This document shows positions 33,439 through 43,091 of a stretch of 64,000 bases of DNA, in pieces (position 1 is the stretch's first letter; every line of letters begins with the position of its first letter). The position numbers and the translations under genes were made by a program. The stretch comes from Pelomonas cellulosilytica (GTDB lineage Bacteria; Pseudomonadota; Gammaproteobacteria; Burkholderiales; Burkholderiaceae_C), in NCBI RefSeq assembly GCF_021353265.1, contig NZ_JAJTWU010000001.1, positions 496,001 to 560,000 of the forward strand, written 5' to 3'. The notes below the pieces were generated by a model that was not told the origin of the DNA, did no database searches, and saw only the letters and a list, made by a program, of their open reading frames with translations.

Positions 33439-33469
33439 TCGTCGTTGTGACTTCGTCGCAGCGCGGCGA

Positions 33470-34273
33470 TTACTTGGCGAACTTGTAATCCGTCTTGGCC
33501 TTTTCGATCAGGCTTTGCTGGAAGTCGGCCATCTTCTGCTGCTCGATGCGCTGCTTGATCTGCGCCTTCACATCGTCGAAGGCCGGGAACGTGGCCGGGC
33601 GGATGTCTTCGAGCTTGATGATGTGATAGCCGAACTGGCTCTTCACCGGCTCCTGCGTCATTTCACCCTTCTGCAGCGCGGTCATGGCCTTGCTGAACTC
33701 GGGGACGAAGTTGTTCGGGTTGGCGAAGTCCAGGTCGCCACCGTTCTGGGCGGAGCCGGTGTCCTTGGAGTTCTTCTTGGCCAGTTCCTCGAAGCTGGCG
33801 CCAGCCTTGATCTGGGCGATCAGCGCCTTGGCGTCTTCTTCCTTCTCCACGAGGATGTGGCGGGCGCGGTATTCGTTGCCGGTGTTGGCGGCCTTGAACT
33901 TGTCGTACTCGGCCTGGGCCTCGGCGTCGGACACCGGGTTCTTGGCGCGGAAGTCTTCCATCAGGCCGCGGATCAGCAGGTTCTGCCGGCCGAATTCCAT
34001 CTGCGTCTTGAAGTCGGCGGTCTGCGGGATGCCGGCCTTCTCGGCAGCCTGCACGAAGATCTCGTTACGCACGACGACGTCCTTGACCTGGGCTTCCAGT
34101 TCCGGCGAGCGCTGCTGCTGGCCGCTCTTGGTGACCTGCTGGATCAGCGATTCCACACGGGCCTTGGGCACGGGCTTGCCATTGACGGTGGCGATGTTCT
34201 GCGCCGTTGCGGCAGCCGGCACGAGCGCCGAGATGGTGGCCGCGACGACGGCGGCGAGCGCAAACTTCTTCAT
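33470..34273 (-). CDS. periplasmic parvulin-type peptidylprolyl isomerase
   Basis: A 267-residue protein with a signal peptide (MKKFALAAVVAATISALVPA). A SurA-like N-terminal helical part spans 25-130. One parvulin domain spans about 135-240, with YRARHILVEKEEDA, FEELAKKNSKDTGSAQNGGDL and SQFGYHIIKLED. It assists folding of exported proteins. It is the last gene of a four-gene minus-strand operon and is followed by a strong terminator. Confidence 0.92.
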   Translation of the reverse strand: MKKFALAAVVAATISALVPAAATAQNIATVNGKPVPKARVESLIQQVTKSGQQQRSPELEAQVKDVVVRNEIFVQAAEKAGIPQTADFKTQMEFGRQNLLIRGLMEDFRAKNPVSDAEAQAEYDKFKAANTGNEYRARHILVEKEEDAKALIAQIKAGASFEELAKKNSKDTGSAQNGGDLDFANPNNFVPEFSKAMTALQKGEMTQEPVKSQFGYHIIKLEDIRPATFPAFDDVKAQIKQRIEQQKMADFQQSLIEKAKTDYKFAK

Positions 34274-34343
34274 GGATGGGGGGATGTGATCTGTCTTGAA
34301 GAAACGCGCCCGGTTGCGGGGCGCGTGGGGGACGCCGACCTGC

Positions 34344-34607
34344 TCAGGGCTCTCCGGGAGCGCGGGCGTCGATGGCCAGAGCGTGGATTCCGCGCTGCAT
34401 CAGGTCAGACAAACAATGATAAACGAGCCGATGGCGGGCCAGTCTTTGCAGCCCCGTAAAGCGGTCGCTGCGGACAGCCACATGAAAGTGCCCGCCTTCG
34501 CGCGCGCCGGCATGGCCCGCGTGATCGGCACTGTCGTCGCGCACGGCGAGCGCGATCGGCGCCAGTTCGGCGCGCAGCCGGGTCTCGATCTCGGAGGCGA
34601 GGCTCAT
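34344..34607 (-). CDS. bolA: BolA family protein
   Basis: An 87-residue protein with the BolA fold: GGHFHVAVRSDRFTG and the helix LARHRLVYHCLSDLM ending in HALAIDARAPGE. A conserved His and the Cys in YHCL could help bind a shared [2Fe-2S] cluster with a monothiol glutaredoxin, as in the family. Its ATG overlaps the yciB stop by 4 bases. Confidence 0.88.
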   Translation of the reverse strand: MSLASEIETRLRAELAPIALAVRDDSADHAGHAGAREGGHFHVAVRSDRFTGLQRLARHRLVYHCLSDLMQRGIHALAIDARAPGEP

Positions 34608-35236
34608 GACTTGGGCCCCGAGTCGTCCGGCATGAACTTGCCCATGTAGAACCCCTGCGCGAGCGTGAACACCACCAGCAGCGCCGTCGAGCCGTAGGCC
34701 TTGAAGCCGACCCACGTCGCCTCGGAGAAGTTGTAGGCCACCAGCAGGTTCAGCACGCCCATGCAGCTGAAGAAGACGATCCACGCACGGTTCAGCGCGG
34801 TCCACACGGAAGCGGGCAGGGCCAGCTCGCTGCCCAGCATGGCCTGGATCAGGTTTTTGCGTAGGAAGGCCTGCGAGCCCCACAGCGCGAGAGCCATCGC
34901 CCAGTAGACGCCCGTGGGCTTCCACATGATGAAGGTCTTGTTGTGGAACCAGACGGTCAGCGCGCCGAGTGAGACGACGAGCACCAGGCTGATCCACAGC
35001 ATCAGGTCGACCTTGCGGCGCAGCAGCTTCAGGATGACGACCTGGGCCAGCGTGGCAGCCATGACCACCAGCGTGGCCAGCATGACCGGGCCTTCCTCGG
35101 TGCCGACGGTGCCGCCTGACACCATGAAGCCGAAATGCTCCGTCGTGAACGCGGCGGCCCAGGCAGCGTGGTTCTTGCCGTACTGGTAGGAGCCGAAGAA
35201 CAGGATCAGCGGCAGGAAATCGAGCAGGAGCTTCAT
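34604..35236 (-). CDS. yciB: septation protein A / YciB inner membrane protein
   Basis: A 210-residue protein with about six hydrophobic helices and the IspZ/YciB start MKLLLDFLPLILFFGSYQYG. GSELALPASVWTALNRAWI and FFSCMGVLNL are family stretches. YciB takes part in cell-envelope synthesis and division in enterobacteria. It is placed between msrB and bolA, overlapping bolA by 4 bases. Confidence 0.9.
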   Translation of the reverse strand: MKLLLDFLPLILFFGSYQYGKNHAAWAAAFTTEHFGFMVSGGTVGTEEGPVMLATLVVMAATLAQVVILKLLRRKVDLMLWISLVLVVSLGALTVWFHNKTFIMWKPTGVYWAMALALWGSQAFLRKNLIQAMLGSELALPASVWTALNRAWIVFFSCMGVLNLLVAYNFSEATWVGFKAYGSTALLVVFTLAQGFYMGKFMPDDSGPKS

Positions 35237-35294
35237 GTCGGCGGTGCGCCGTGCGCCCCGGCATCCGGTGGGCGCGGGGCGACGGGCACGTGGG

Positions 35295-35720
35295 TTACTT
35301 CGCGGAATTGTCTCCGACGAAATCGATGGCGGCCGAATTGATGCAGAAGCGCTCGCCCGTGGGCTGCGGGCCATCGGGGAAGACGTGGCCCAGGTGCGAG
35401 CCGCAGTGGTTGCAGCGTACCTCCACACGCACCATGCCGTGGCTGCGGTCGACGACGCGCTCGATGACCTCGCTGTTGACCGGCGCCCAATAGCTGGGCC
35501 AGCCGCAGCCAGCGTCGAACTTGGTGTCTGCCTCGAACAGCGGCGTGCCGCAGCCGACGCAGTTGTAGTGGCCGGGCTGGAAGTGGTCCCAGTACTTACC
35601 GGTGAAGGCGCGCTCGGTTGCCGCGTGGCGGGCCACCTGGTACTGCATCGGGTCGAGCTGCTCGCGCCACTCGGCGTCGGACTTCTGCACGGGATAGGGC
35701 TTGCTGGGGTCGTGGCTCAT
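35295..35720 (-). CDS. msrB: peptide-methionine (R)-S-oxide reductase
   Basis: A 141-residue enzyme repairing methionine-R-sulfoxide. Cys126 in [10 protein letters not shown] is the catalytic residue, and zinc is held by C54, C57, C103 and C106 (CVGC and CNHC). The GCGWPSYW motif is intact. First gene of the operon with yciB, bolA and the isomerase; the gap to yciB is 58 bases. Confidence 0.95.
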   Translation of the reverse strand: MSHDPSKPYPVQKSDAEWREQLDPMQYQVARHAATERAFTGKYWDHFQPGHYNCVGCGTPLFEADTKFDAGCGWPSYWAPVNSEVIERVVDRSHGMVRVEVRCNHCGSHLGHVFPDGPQPTGERFCINSAAIDFVGDNSAK

Positions 35721-35906
35721 GGGGCTGGCATCAAGAAGGGAAGACTCAGGTTGGGTCGGCTGAGCCGGCCAGACCTTTCAAGGTGAGGCTCAGTTTAGTG
35801 AGCGGCCTCCAGCCTTCGCCGGTCTGGGTGTTTCCCCGGGCGAGCTGCCTGCAACCGGCGTGTCCGCGTCGCTAGACTGCCCCGACAAGACCGCCCGGAG
35901 ACCACC

Positions 35907-37541
<1,635 letters not shown>

Positions 37542-37626
37542 GCTTAGCGAGCCGCCGAAGCGGCGTCAGGCATGCGCGCGAACCGGGAGCGCAGGGACCT
37601 GCGCAGCGGGCTCGGCCGGCGTGCGA

Positions 37627-38118
37627 TCAATCGGCGTGCAGCCGGCGCCGTGCGGCTTCGGCCAGTTCAGCGCCGCTGCGCCCGTGGTCGGGGAATACCG
37701 CCGCGCCCATGCGCACCCGGGCATGCAGCAACTGGCCATCCACACCGTAGGCGCCCTCCAGGGTGTGCAGCAGCCGGCGTTCGACGATTTCGGCCTCCGA
37801 CGAGCCAGCAGCCATCAGCAGCACGGCAAAGCCCTGGGCGCCGACCTGCACCACGTCGTCGGTGCCACGCACCCGGTTGCGCAGGCGCTGGCCGGCCATG
37901 TGGACGAGGCCGTCGGTGTTCACCGTCTCGCCGTCCTCCACGGGCGTTACTTCCACCCACAGCAGCGCCAGCCGGCCACTGGCCCGCCGGCATTGCGCGA
38001 AATGACGCGACACCCGCATGCCGAAGACGGCCAGCGAGTCCATCCGCGGCAGCTGCTCGACCGCACAGCCACGCCCGTGGTCGGGCGCGTCGTTCGTGGG
38101 CAGATGAGCAAGCGGCAT
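37627..38118 (-). CDS. degenerate GGDEF-domain protein
   Basis: A 163-residue cytoplasmic protein that follows the GGDEF fold from about residue 25: ALLWVEVTPVED for the first strand, AGQRLRNRVRGTDDVVQVGAQ leading into FAVLL, and a final MGAAVFPDHGRSGAELAEAA. The catalytic GGDEF is replaced by VGAQGF, so it should not make cyclic-di-GMP. It could bind a nucleotide or be a regulator. The ATG at 38118 is chosen because upstream residues look random. Convergent with the ligase gene. Confidence 0.6.
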   Translation of the reverse strand: MPLAHLPTNDAPDHGRGCAVEQLPRMDSLAVFGMRVSRHFAQCRRASGRLALLWVEVTPVEDGETVNTDGLVHMAGQRLRNRVRGTDDVVQVGAQGFAVLLMAAGSSEAEIVERRLLHTLEGAYGVDGQLLHARVRMGAAVFPDHGRSGAELAEAARRRLHAD

Positions 38119-38360
38119 TTCAGGCACTCCGGCAGCGGCGGTGGCGGGCGTGTCGCCCAGGTCAATGTCGGGGTGAGGGCCGATTGCCTGGCAGCGCGGC
38201 TGCGCCGGCCTCCCTGGCCTGCGTCGCAATGGACCCTCACTTGGATAAAACGCCGCCCGCCGACAGAACCCGACATCGACCATCAAAAAAAGTTTCGCCA
38301 GGCGGCCGGCGGCGGGCCCGATGGGCTTGTCGTCATCGCCCAGACGTTAGAGTCCGGCCC

Positions 38361-38918
38361 GTGCAAGACATCACCCAACTGCTGCAGGCCGCCCAGGGGG
38401 GCGATCGCGCCGCCGCCGACCAGGTCGTGGCGCAGCTGTACGCCGACCTGCAACGCATGGCGCGCCGCCATGTGCGTCAGGCGGGGGACATGACGCTGCT
38501 GGATACCACCGCCCTCGTCCACGAGGCATGGCTGCGTCTGGCTGGCGCGGCGGATGGGGTGGGTTTTCCCGACAGGCGCCACTTTCTGGCCTATGCTGCC
38601 CAGGCGATGCGTTCGGTCGTCGTGGACTTGGTGCGCGCTCGCCAGGCCGAGCGCCGCGGCGGCGGCCAGCAACACCTGACGCTGGACACCGCGCTGGCCG
38701 ACCAACTACCCGACGGCGACACCGACATCCTGCGTGTGCACGAGGCGCTGGACGAGCTGGCCCAGTTGGAGCCCCGGCTGGCCCAGGTCGTGGAGATGCG
38801 CTACTTTGCCGGCCTGCGCGAGCAGGAGATCGCCGCCGCGCTCAACATCACCGAGCGCACCGTGCAGCGCGACTGGCAGAAGGCGCGGCTCTTCCTGTCC
38901 ATGAGCCTCGGGGCCTAG
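38361..38918 (+). CDS. ECF-type RNA polymerase sigma factor (TIGR02999-like)
   Basis: A 185-residue sigma factor with region 2 (LLDTTALVHEAWLRL and DRRHFLAYAAQAMR) and region 4 (LREQEIAAALNITERTVQRDWQKARLFL). This is the ECF group commonly encoded beside serine/threonine kinases, which act in place of an anti-sigma factor. The start is GTG at 38361 (MQDITQLLQAAQ), since no ATG gives a sensible N-terminus. The kinase gene follows after 10 bases. Confidence 0.88.
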   Translation: MQDITQLLQAAQGGDRAAADQVVAQLYADLQRMARRHVRQAGDMTLLDTTALVHEAWLRLAGAADGVGFPDRRHFLAYAAQAMRSVVVDLVRARQAERRGGGQQHLTLDTALADQLPDGDTDILRVHEALDELAQLEPRLAQVVEMRYFAGLREQEIAAALNITERTVQRDWQKARLFLSMSLGA

Positions 38919-38928
38919 ACCTGCGGCG

Positions 38929-41643
38929 ATGGATGCTCTCAACAAGCACCGCTGGCTGGCACTGAGCCCCCTGCTGGACGAGCTGCTGGACCTGGACGAC
39001 GCCGCGCGCGACGAGCGCCTGGCCCGGCTGCGGGCCGACGACCCCGACACCGCCGAGCAGCTGCAGCGCATGCTCACCCGCGCGCAAGACCTGGAGGACC
39101 AGGGCTTCCTCAGCGCGCCGGCCGTCGCCCAGCTTGGCGACGCGCTGGCCTCCCTGCCGGGCGAGCCTGTCGAAGTGCCGGACCTCGCCGGTCAGCAGAT
39201 CGGCGCCTACGTGCTGGAGCGCCCCCTGGGCCAGGGCGGCATGGGCAGCGTCTGGCTCGCTCGCCGGGCAGACGGCCGCTTCAGCGGCCACGTGGCCGTC
39301 AAGTTTCTGATGGCGGGGCTGCTGGGCCGTGGCGACGCGGGTCGTTTCGCGCGCGAGGGCGAGATCCTCGCCCGGCTGTCCCACCCGCACATCGCCCGGT
39401 TGCTGGACGCTGGCGTGCACCAGGGCGACCGGCCCTACCTGGTTCTGGAGTATGTCGACGGCCAGCCGATCGACGCCTACTGCCGCGAGCGACAACTGGG
39501 TGTCGAGGCCCGCGTGCGGCTGTTCCTGGACGTGCTGGCCGCCGTGGCCCACGCCCATGCGCGGTTGATCCTGCACCGCGACCTCAAGCCCAGCAATATC
39601 CTCGTCACGCGCGACGGCGACGTGAAGCTGCTGGACTTCGGCATCGCCAAGCTGCTGGACGACGCCGCGCAGGCGCTCGAAGGCGCCGCCGCCACCGAGC
39701 TGACGCAACGCGCTGGCAGCGCCTTCACGCCCCAGTTCGCCGCGCCGGAGCAGGTGCAGCAGGCCGACGTGACGACAGCGACCGACGTCTACGCGCTGGG
39801 CGTGTTGCTCTACGTTCTGCTGGGTGGCCGTCACCCCACGGCCGACGACACGCAGACCCAGCTGGACCGGCTGAAGGCCGTCGTGGAGCACGTGCCCAAG
39901 CGCTTGTCCGACGCTGCCGCTCGCCAGGACGACAAAGCCATCGCCCGTCAGTCCCGGTTGCTGCGTGGCGACCTGGACACCATCGTCGCCAAGGCGCTGA
40001 AGAAGTCGCCCGCCGAGCGCTACGCCAACGCGCAGGCGCTGGCGGAAGACCTTCAGCGCTGGCTGGCTCACGAGCCAATTGCGGCGAGGCCGGACAGCCG
40101 GGTCTATGTGCTGGGGCGGTTCGTACGGCGGCATCGGTGGTCTGTCGCGGCCGGCTCCGCGGCCCTCGTGGCGCTGATGGGCCTGACCGTCGTCAGCGTG
40201 TTGCAGGCGCAGCGGGCGCACCAGGCGGAGCAGCAGGCACAGGCTCGCCGGCAGCAGGCGGAGGACCTGCTGAGCTACATGCTCGGCGAGTTCGCCGACA
40301 AGCTCCGGCCGATCGGCCGACTGGAGCTGCTGGACAGCGTGGGGAGCAAGGCACTGAGCTTTCTGGCCGACGACCTGCAGGCCAGCCCGATGGAGCGGCT
40401 GCAACGGGCCAAGGCGTTGACCGTGATTGGCGAGGTGCGCATTTCCAAGCGTGACCTGGATTCAGCGCAAGAGCCCTTGGCCGCGGCAGCGGCGCTTGTG
40501 CAGGACAACCCACCCGCGCCGGCACTTGTCGCACCGTGGCGCAAGGCGCAGGGGGCGGTGGCCTTCTGGCAGGGAGAGGCGTTCTATCGCCAGAGACAAC
40601 TGGAGCGAGCTGGGGAATTCTGGAACCGCTACCGGAGTGTGAGCGCCAAGTGGAATGAGGCTGACCCGCGCGACTTGGATGCCCAGTTGGAGCTCTCCTA
40701 CGCGGAGAACAGCCTGGGCAGCGTGTATCTGCAGCAGGGGCGCTCTACGGAAGCCGAGCGCGCATTCAGGCATTCTCTGGCACTGAAGGACGCTGTGTTG
40801 CGTCAGCGTCCAGATGACCCGACGCTGCAGAGCGACTGGTGCGACACGGTGAGCTGGCTCGGCACCCTGTTCCACCAGGCGGGGCGCTACGCACGCGCGA
40901 TTCAGGAGTTCGAGCGAGCGATTCCCGTGCTGCAGACGCTACGTCAACAGCACCCAGCCGACCTTGAGTGGCTGAATAGCGAGGCCAGCCTCCTGCTCAA
41001 CATTGGTGCCGCTCAGATGCTTTCAGGTGTAGATGCTGAGCCGACTTTTAGCCGTGCCAAGGGGCTTGCCGAGCAGCTGCGAAGTGGCGATGCGTCGAAC
41101 CTCGCCTGGGCTTTCTTGGCGCTCGACATCGACGCCCATGCGTTGGAGGTCGCAACCAACCTGTCGCCGGCCGAGAGGCAGCGTCGGGCCGGAGCGTTGT
41201 TGAAGAAGATGGATGAGCTGCGCCCGGGCAAGCCGCCGCTGGAGAACGCCCTGCCCACGCGTGTGAAGTTATTGGAGCTGATGGCCGCGGCGCCTTGCGC
41301 CCCTGCGCTGTGCAGTTTGCGAGATGCCACGTTGACAGAGACGGAGCAGCGGCTGGCAGATTTGATGGCCAAGCGTGGTAGTGGGGCTTCGTTAATGACC
41401 CTCACCACAGCAGTTCGATTGCAACTGCTAAAGGCCCAATTACTTGCAGCCGATAAGCAGTCAGGCCAGGCAGCTTGTGAACATGCCGACGCGTTGCTGG
41501 GGGTCCGTGGCGGCTGGATGCAGTCGCATGCGGACCTGACGCAGCGTTGGCTCAAGGTGCGAGAGTGCCTTGACCCTTTAGCCAATAGGCAGCCCGAATG
41601 GGTGGCAGCAAGAGCCTGGCTTGAACACCAGCGCAACGATTGA
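38929..41643 (+). CDS. membrane serine/threonine kinase with TPR-like C-terminus
   Basis: A 904-residue protein. An N-terminal helical segment precedes the kinase domain: GQGGMGSVW at 101-109, Lys125, HRDLKPSN with Asp218 and DFG at 236-238, all intact. One transmembrane helix is at about 404-427. The outer or C-terminal 470 residues are helical with TPR-like repeats (NSLGSVYLQQGRSTEAERAF and TLFHQAGRYARAIQEFERA). The end of the gene (after about 40900) becomes visibly less GC-rich. It is the probable partner of the ECF sigma factor. Confidence 0.88.
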   Translation: MDALNKHRWLALSPLLDELLDLDDAARDERLARLRADDPDTAEQLQRMLTRAQDLEDQGFLSAPAVAQLGDALASLPGEPVEVPDLAGQQIGAYVLERPLGQGGMGSVWLARRADGRFSGHVAVKFLMAGLLGRGDAGRFAREGEILARLSHPHIARLLDAGVHQGDRPYLVLEYVDGQPIDAYCRERQLGVEARVRLFLDVLAAVAHAHARLILHRDLKPSNILVTRDGDVKLLDFGIAKLLDDAAQALEGAAATELTQRAGSAFTPQFAAPEQVQQADVTTATDVYALGVLLYVLLGGRHPTADDTQTQLDRLKAVVEHVPKRLSDAAARQDDKAIARQSRLLRGDLDTIVAKALKKSPAERYANAQALAEDLQRWLAHEPIAARPDSRVYVLGRFVRRHRWSVAAGSAALVALMGLTVVSVLQAQRAHQAEQQAQARRQQAEDLLSYMLGEFADKLRPIGRLELLDSVGSKALSFLADDLQASPMERLQRAKALTVIGEVRISKRDLDSAQEPLAAAAALVQDNPPAPALVAPWRKAQGAVAFWQGEAFYRQRQLERAGEFWNRYRSVSAKWNEADPRDLDAQLELSYAENSLGSVYLQQGRSTEAERAFRHSLALKDAVLRQRPDDPTLQSDWCDTVSWLGTLFHQAGRYARAIQEFERAIPVLQTLRQQHPADLEWLNSEASLLLNIGAAQMLSGVDAEPTFSRAKGLAEQLRSGDASNLAWAFLALDIDAHALEVATNLSPAERQRRAGALLKKMDELRPGKPPLENALPTRVKLLELMAAAPCAPALCSLRDATLTETEQRLADLMAKRGSGASLMTLTTAVRLQLLKAQLLAADKQSGQAACEHADALLGVRGGWMQSHADLTQRWLKVRECLDPLANRQPEWVAARAWLEHQRND

Positions 41644-41682
41644 CGGAGCGCTGGATAACTTTTCCTTTGCTTGGGAGCTTTC

Positions 41683-42132
41683 ATGCCGACTTACGTCCCG
41701 CCCTATACCGTCACGGTCACCAGCCTTGCCGGGGGGCTTGCGCATTGCCGCTATGTCGATGGACAGAACCAGCCCGTGCCGTCTAACACGCCGCTGACCA
41801 CAGAGACACCGAAGGGGGAGGAGGGCTCACTCGCCATCACCTTCACGGAAGCGACGGTTGACACGGCCAACCTTCGCCTGGTCGGCGCGGCGGTCAAGAC
41901 GATCGGCAATGACCCTGCCATGAATCCGTACAACTACCTGTCGGCCACCAGAGCACCTGCTGACGACCAGTGGATTGACGAAGTGGTCATTCCCTGGGGG
42001 CCGGACCTGTACACCACTCGTGGTGTGGTGCTGTTGTTTGCGCAAGTGACCGACTCAGGCGACATGGTGAACTTCTTCCCAAGCGCTGACCCGCAGACGA
42101 AGAACAACGAGCCGCCTCCCGGCGCGTGCTGA
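41683..42132 (+). CDS. uncharacterised protein of the ECF-kinase cluster
   Basis: A 149-residue protein without signal peptide or membrane segment, rich in Thr, Val, Pro and Asn and apparently all-beta (VTVTSLAGGLAHCRYVDG, SLAITFTEATVDTANLRLVG). The tail QTKNNEPPPGAC ends in Cys. I recognise no family. GGGAGC precedes the ATG at 41683, and it follows the kinase gene by 39 bases in the same direction, so it is probably part of that unit, perhaps a substrate or output. Composition is less GC-rich than the surrounding core genes. Confidence 0.6.
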   Translation: MPTYVPPYTVTVTSLAGGLAHCRYVDGQNQPVPSNTPLTTETPKGEEGSLAITFTEATVDTANLRLVGAAVKTIGNDPAMNPYNYLSATRAPADDQWIDEVVIPWGPDLYTTRGVVLLFAQVTDSGDMVNFFPSADPQTKNNEPPPGAC

Positions 42133-42165
42133 CGGACGCGCCAGCCGCGCTGGGCTGGGTTTGGA

Positions 42166-43017
42166 TCAGCCCAGCCCCAACCCCGTCAACCGCTGATAAC
42201 GCTTGCGTAAGAAGTCAGCCGCCAGCCTCGCATCGCCACCCACGCGTTCGCCGATGTAGAGCTCCTGGCGGCGTTCCGCGATCTGGGCGCGCAGGCGGTT
42301 GGCCATGATTTCCAGCGGCTTCATGCCGCCGGCCTCGGCCCGTTCAATGGCCACGCGCAGTTCGTGCATCTGCAGGCTTTGCAGCAGCGCCGTCTGCGCC
42401 TGAACGATGCGGATGCGGGACTGCACCATGTGTTCGCACAGGCCCAGCCAGGCCCGCACCGCGTCAGCCGGGCCGCCCAGCACGCGCTCGGGCAGTTCTC
42501 CTGCGGCCAGCAGCAGGGTTTCCAGTTTCGCGCGGTCGCCCAGCCCGTAGGCCTCGTTGACTGCCATCATCCTCTGCTCGCACACCTCGCGCTCCGGGCC
42601 CGAAGGCGCAAGGTCGGGGTGAAAGCGCATAGCGGCGCGGCGGTACAGCGTCTTCAGGGTGGGGGGCGGCAGGTCGGCCGTGGGGCCGGTGGGCTCGAGC
42701 GGCAGCGGCACGGCCTCGGGCAGGGCGGGCACGTCGGGCCAGGGCTTGGGCGGCGGGCGGTTGGGCATCGGCGCGTCGACCCCCTGGCGCTTCAGCGCGT
42801 CAAAGAGCAGGGCGGTGGCCTGGTGCAATTGGGCTTCGAGATCGTCGAGCTCGCGCATCAGCGGGCCCAGCGCCTCCAGGTAACGCTGCCGGAAGCCTAG
42901 CAGCTTGGCGCGCAGGCCATCGTGGTCGGCCTCCAAGACGGCAAGGTAGCCCCGGAGGTCCTGCAGCTGCTCGCGTCGCCGCGTCAGTTCATGCCTCGTG
43001 ATCGCTGTGCCTGCCAT
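42166..43017 (-). CDS. J-domain (DnaJ-like) protein
   Basis: A 283-residue protein. Residues 1-80 are a charged helical, probably coiled-coil region. A J-domain-like segment lies around 120-165: LKTLYRRAAMRFHPDLAPSG contains the HPD tripeptide needed to stimulate DnaK, followed by MMAVNEAYGLGD. The C-terminal 100 residues are again helical. The family role is presumably as a DnaK co-chaperone with an unknown client. No dnaK or grpE is nearby. Confidence 0.7.
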   Translation of the reverse strand: MAGTAITRHELTRRREQLQDLRGYLAVLEADHDGLRAKLLGFRQRYLEALGPLMRELDDLEAQLHQATALLFDALKRQGVDAPMPNRPPPKPWPDVPALPEAVPLPLEPTGPTADLPPPTLKTLYRRAAMRFHPDLAPSGPEREVCEQRMMAVNEAYGLGDRAKLETLLLAAGELPERVLGGPADAVRAWLGLCEHMVQSRIRIVQAQTALLQSLQMHELRVAIERAEAGGMKPLEIMANRLRAQIAERRQELYIGERVGGDARLAADFLRKRYQRLTGLGLG

Positions 43018-43044
43018 GGCGTGCGATTGTGCCGCGCGCGGCCA

Positions 43045-43070
43045 TGCAAAACGGCCTGCGAACAGGCCGT
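43045..43070 (-). terminator. intrinsic terminator of hppA
   Basis: On the minus strand ACGGCCTG and CAGGCCGT pair perfectly around a TTCG tetraloop, followed by TTTTGC. It lies 22 bases after the hppA stop. Confidence 0.8.
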
Positions 43071-43091
43071 CTGGGCGGGATTTACCCGGTT

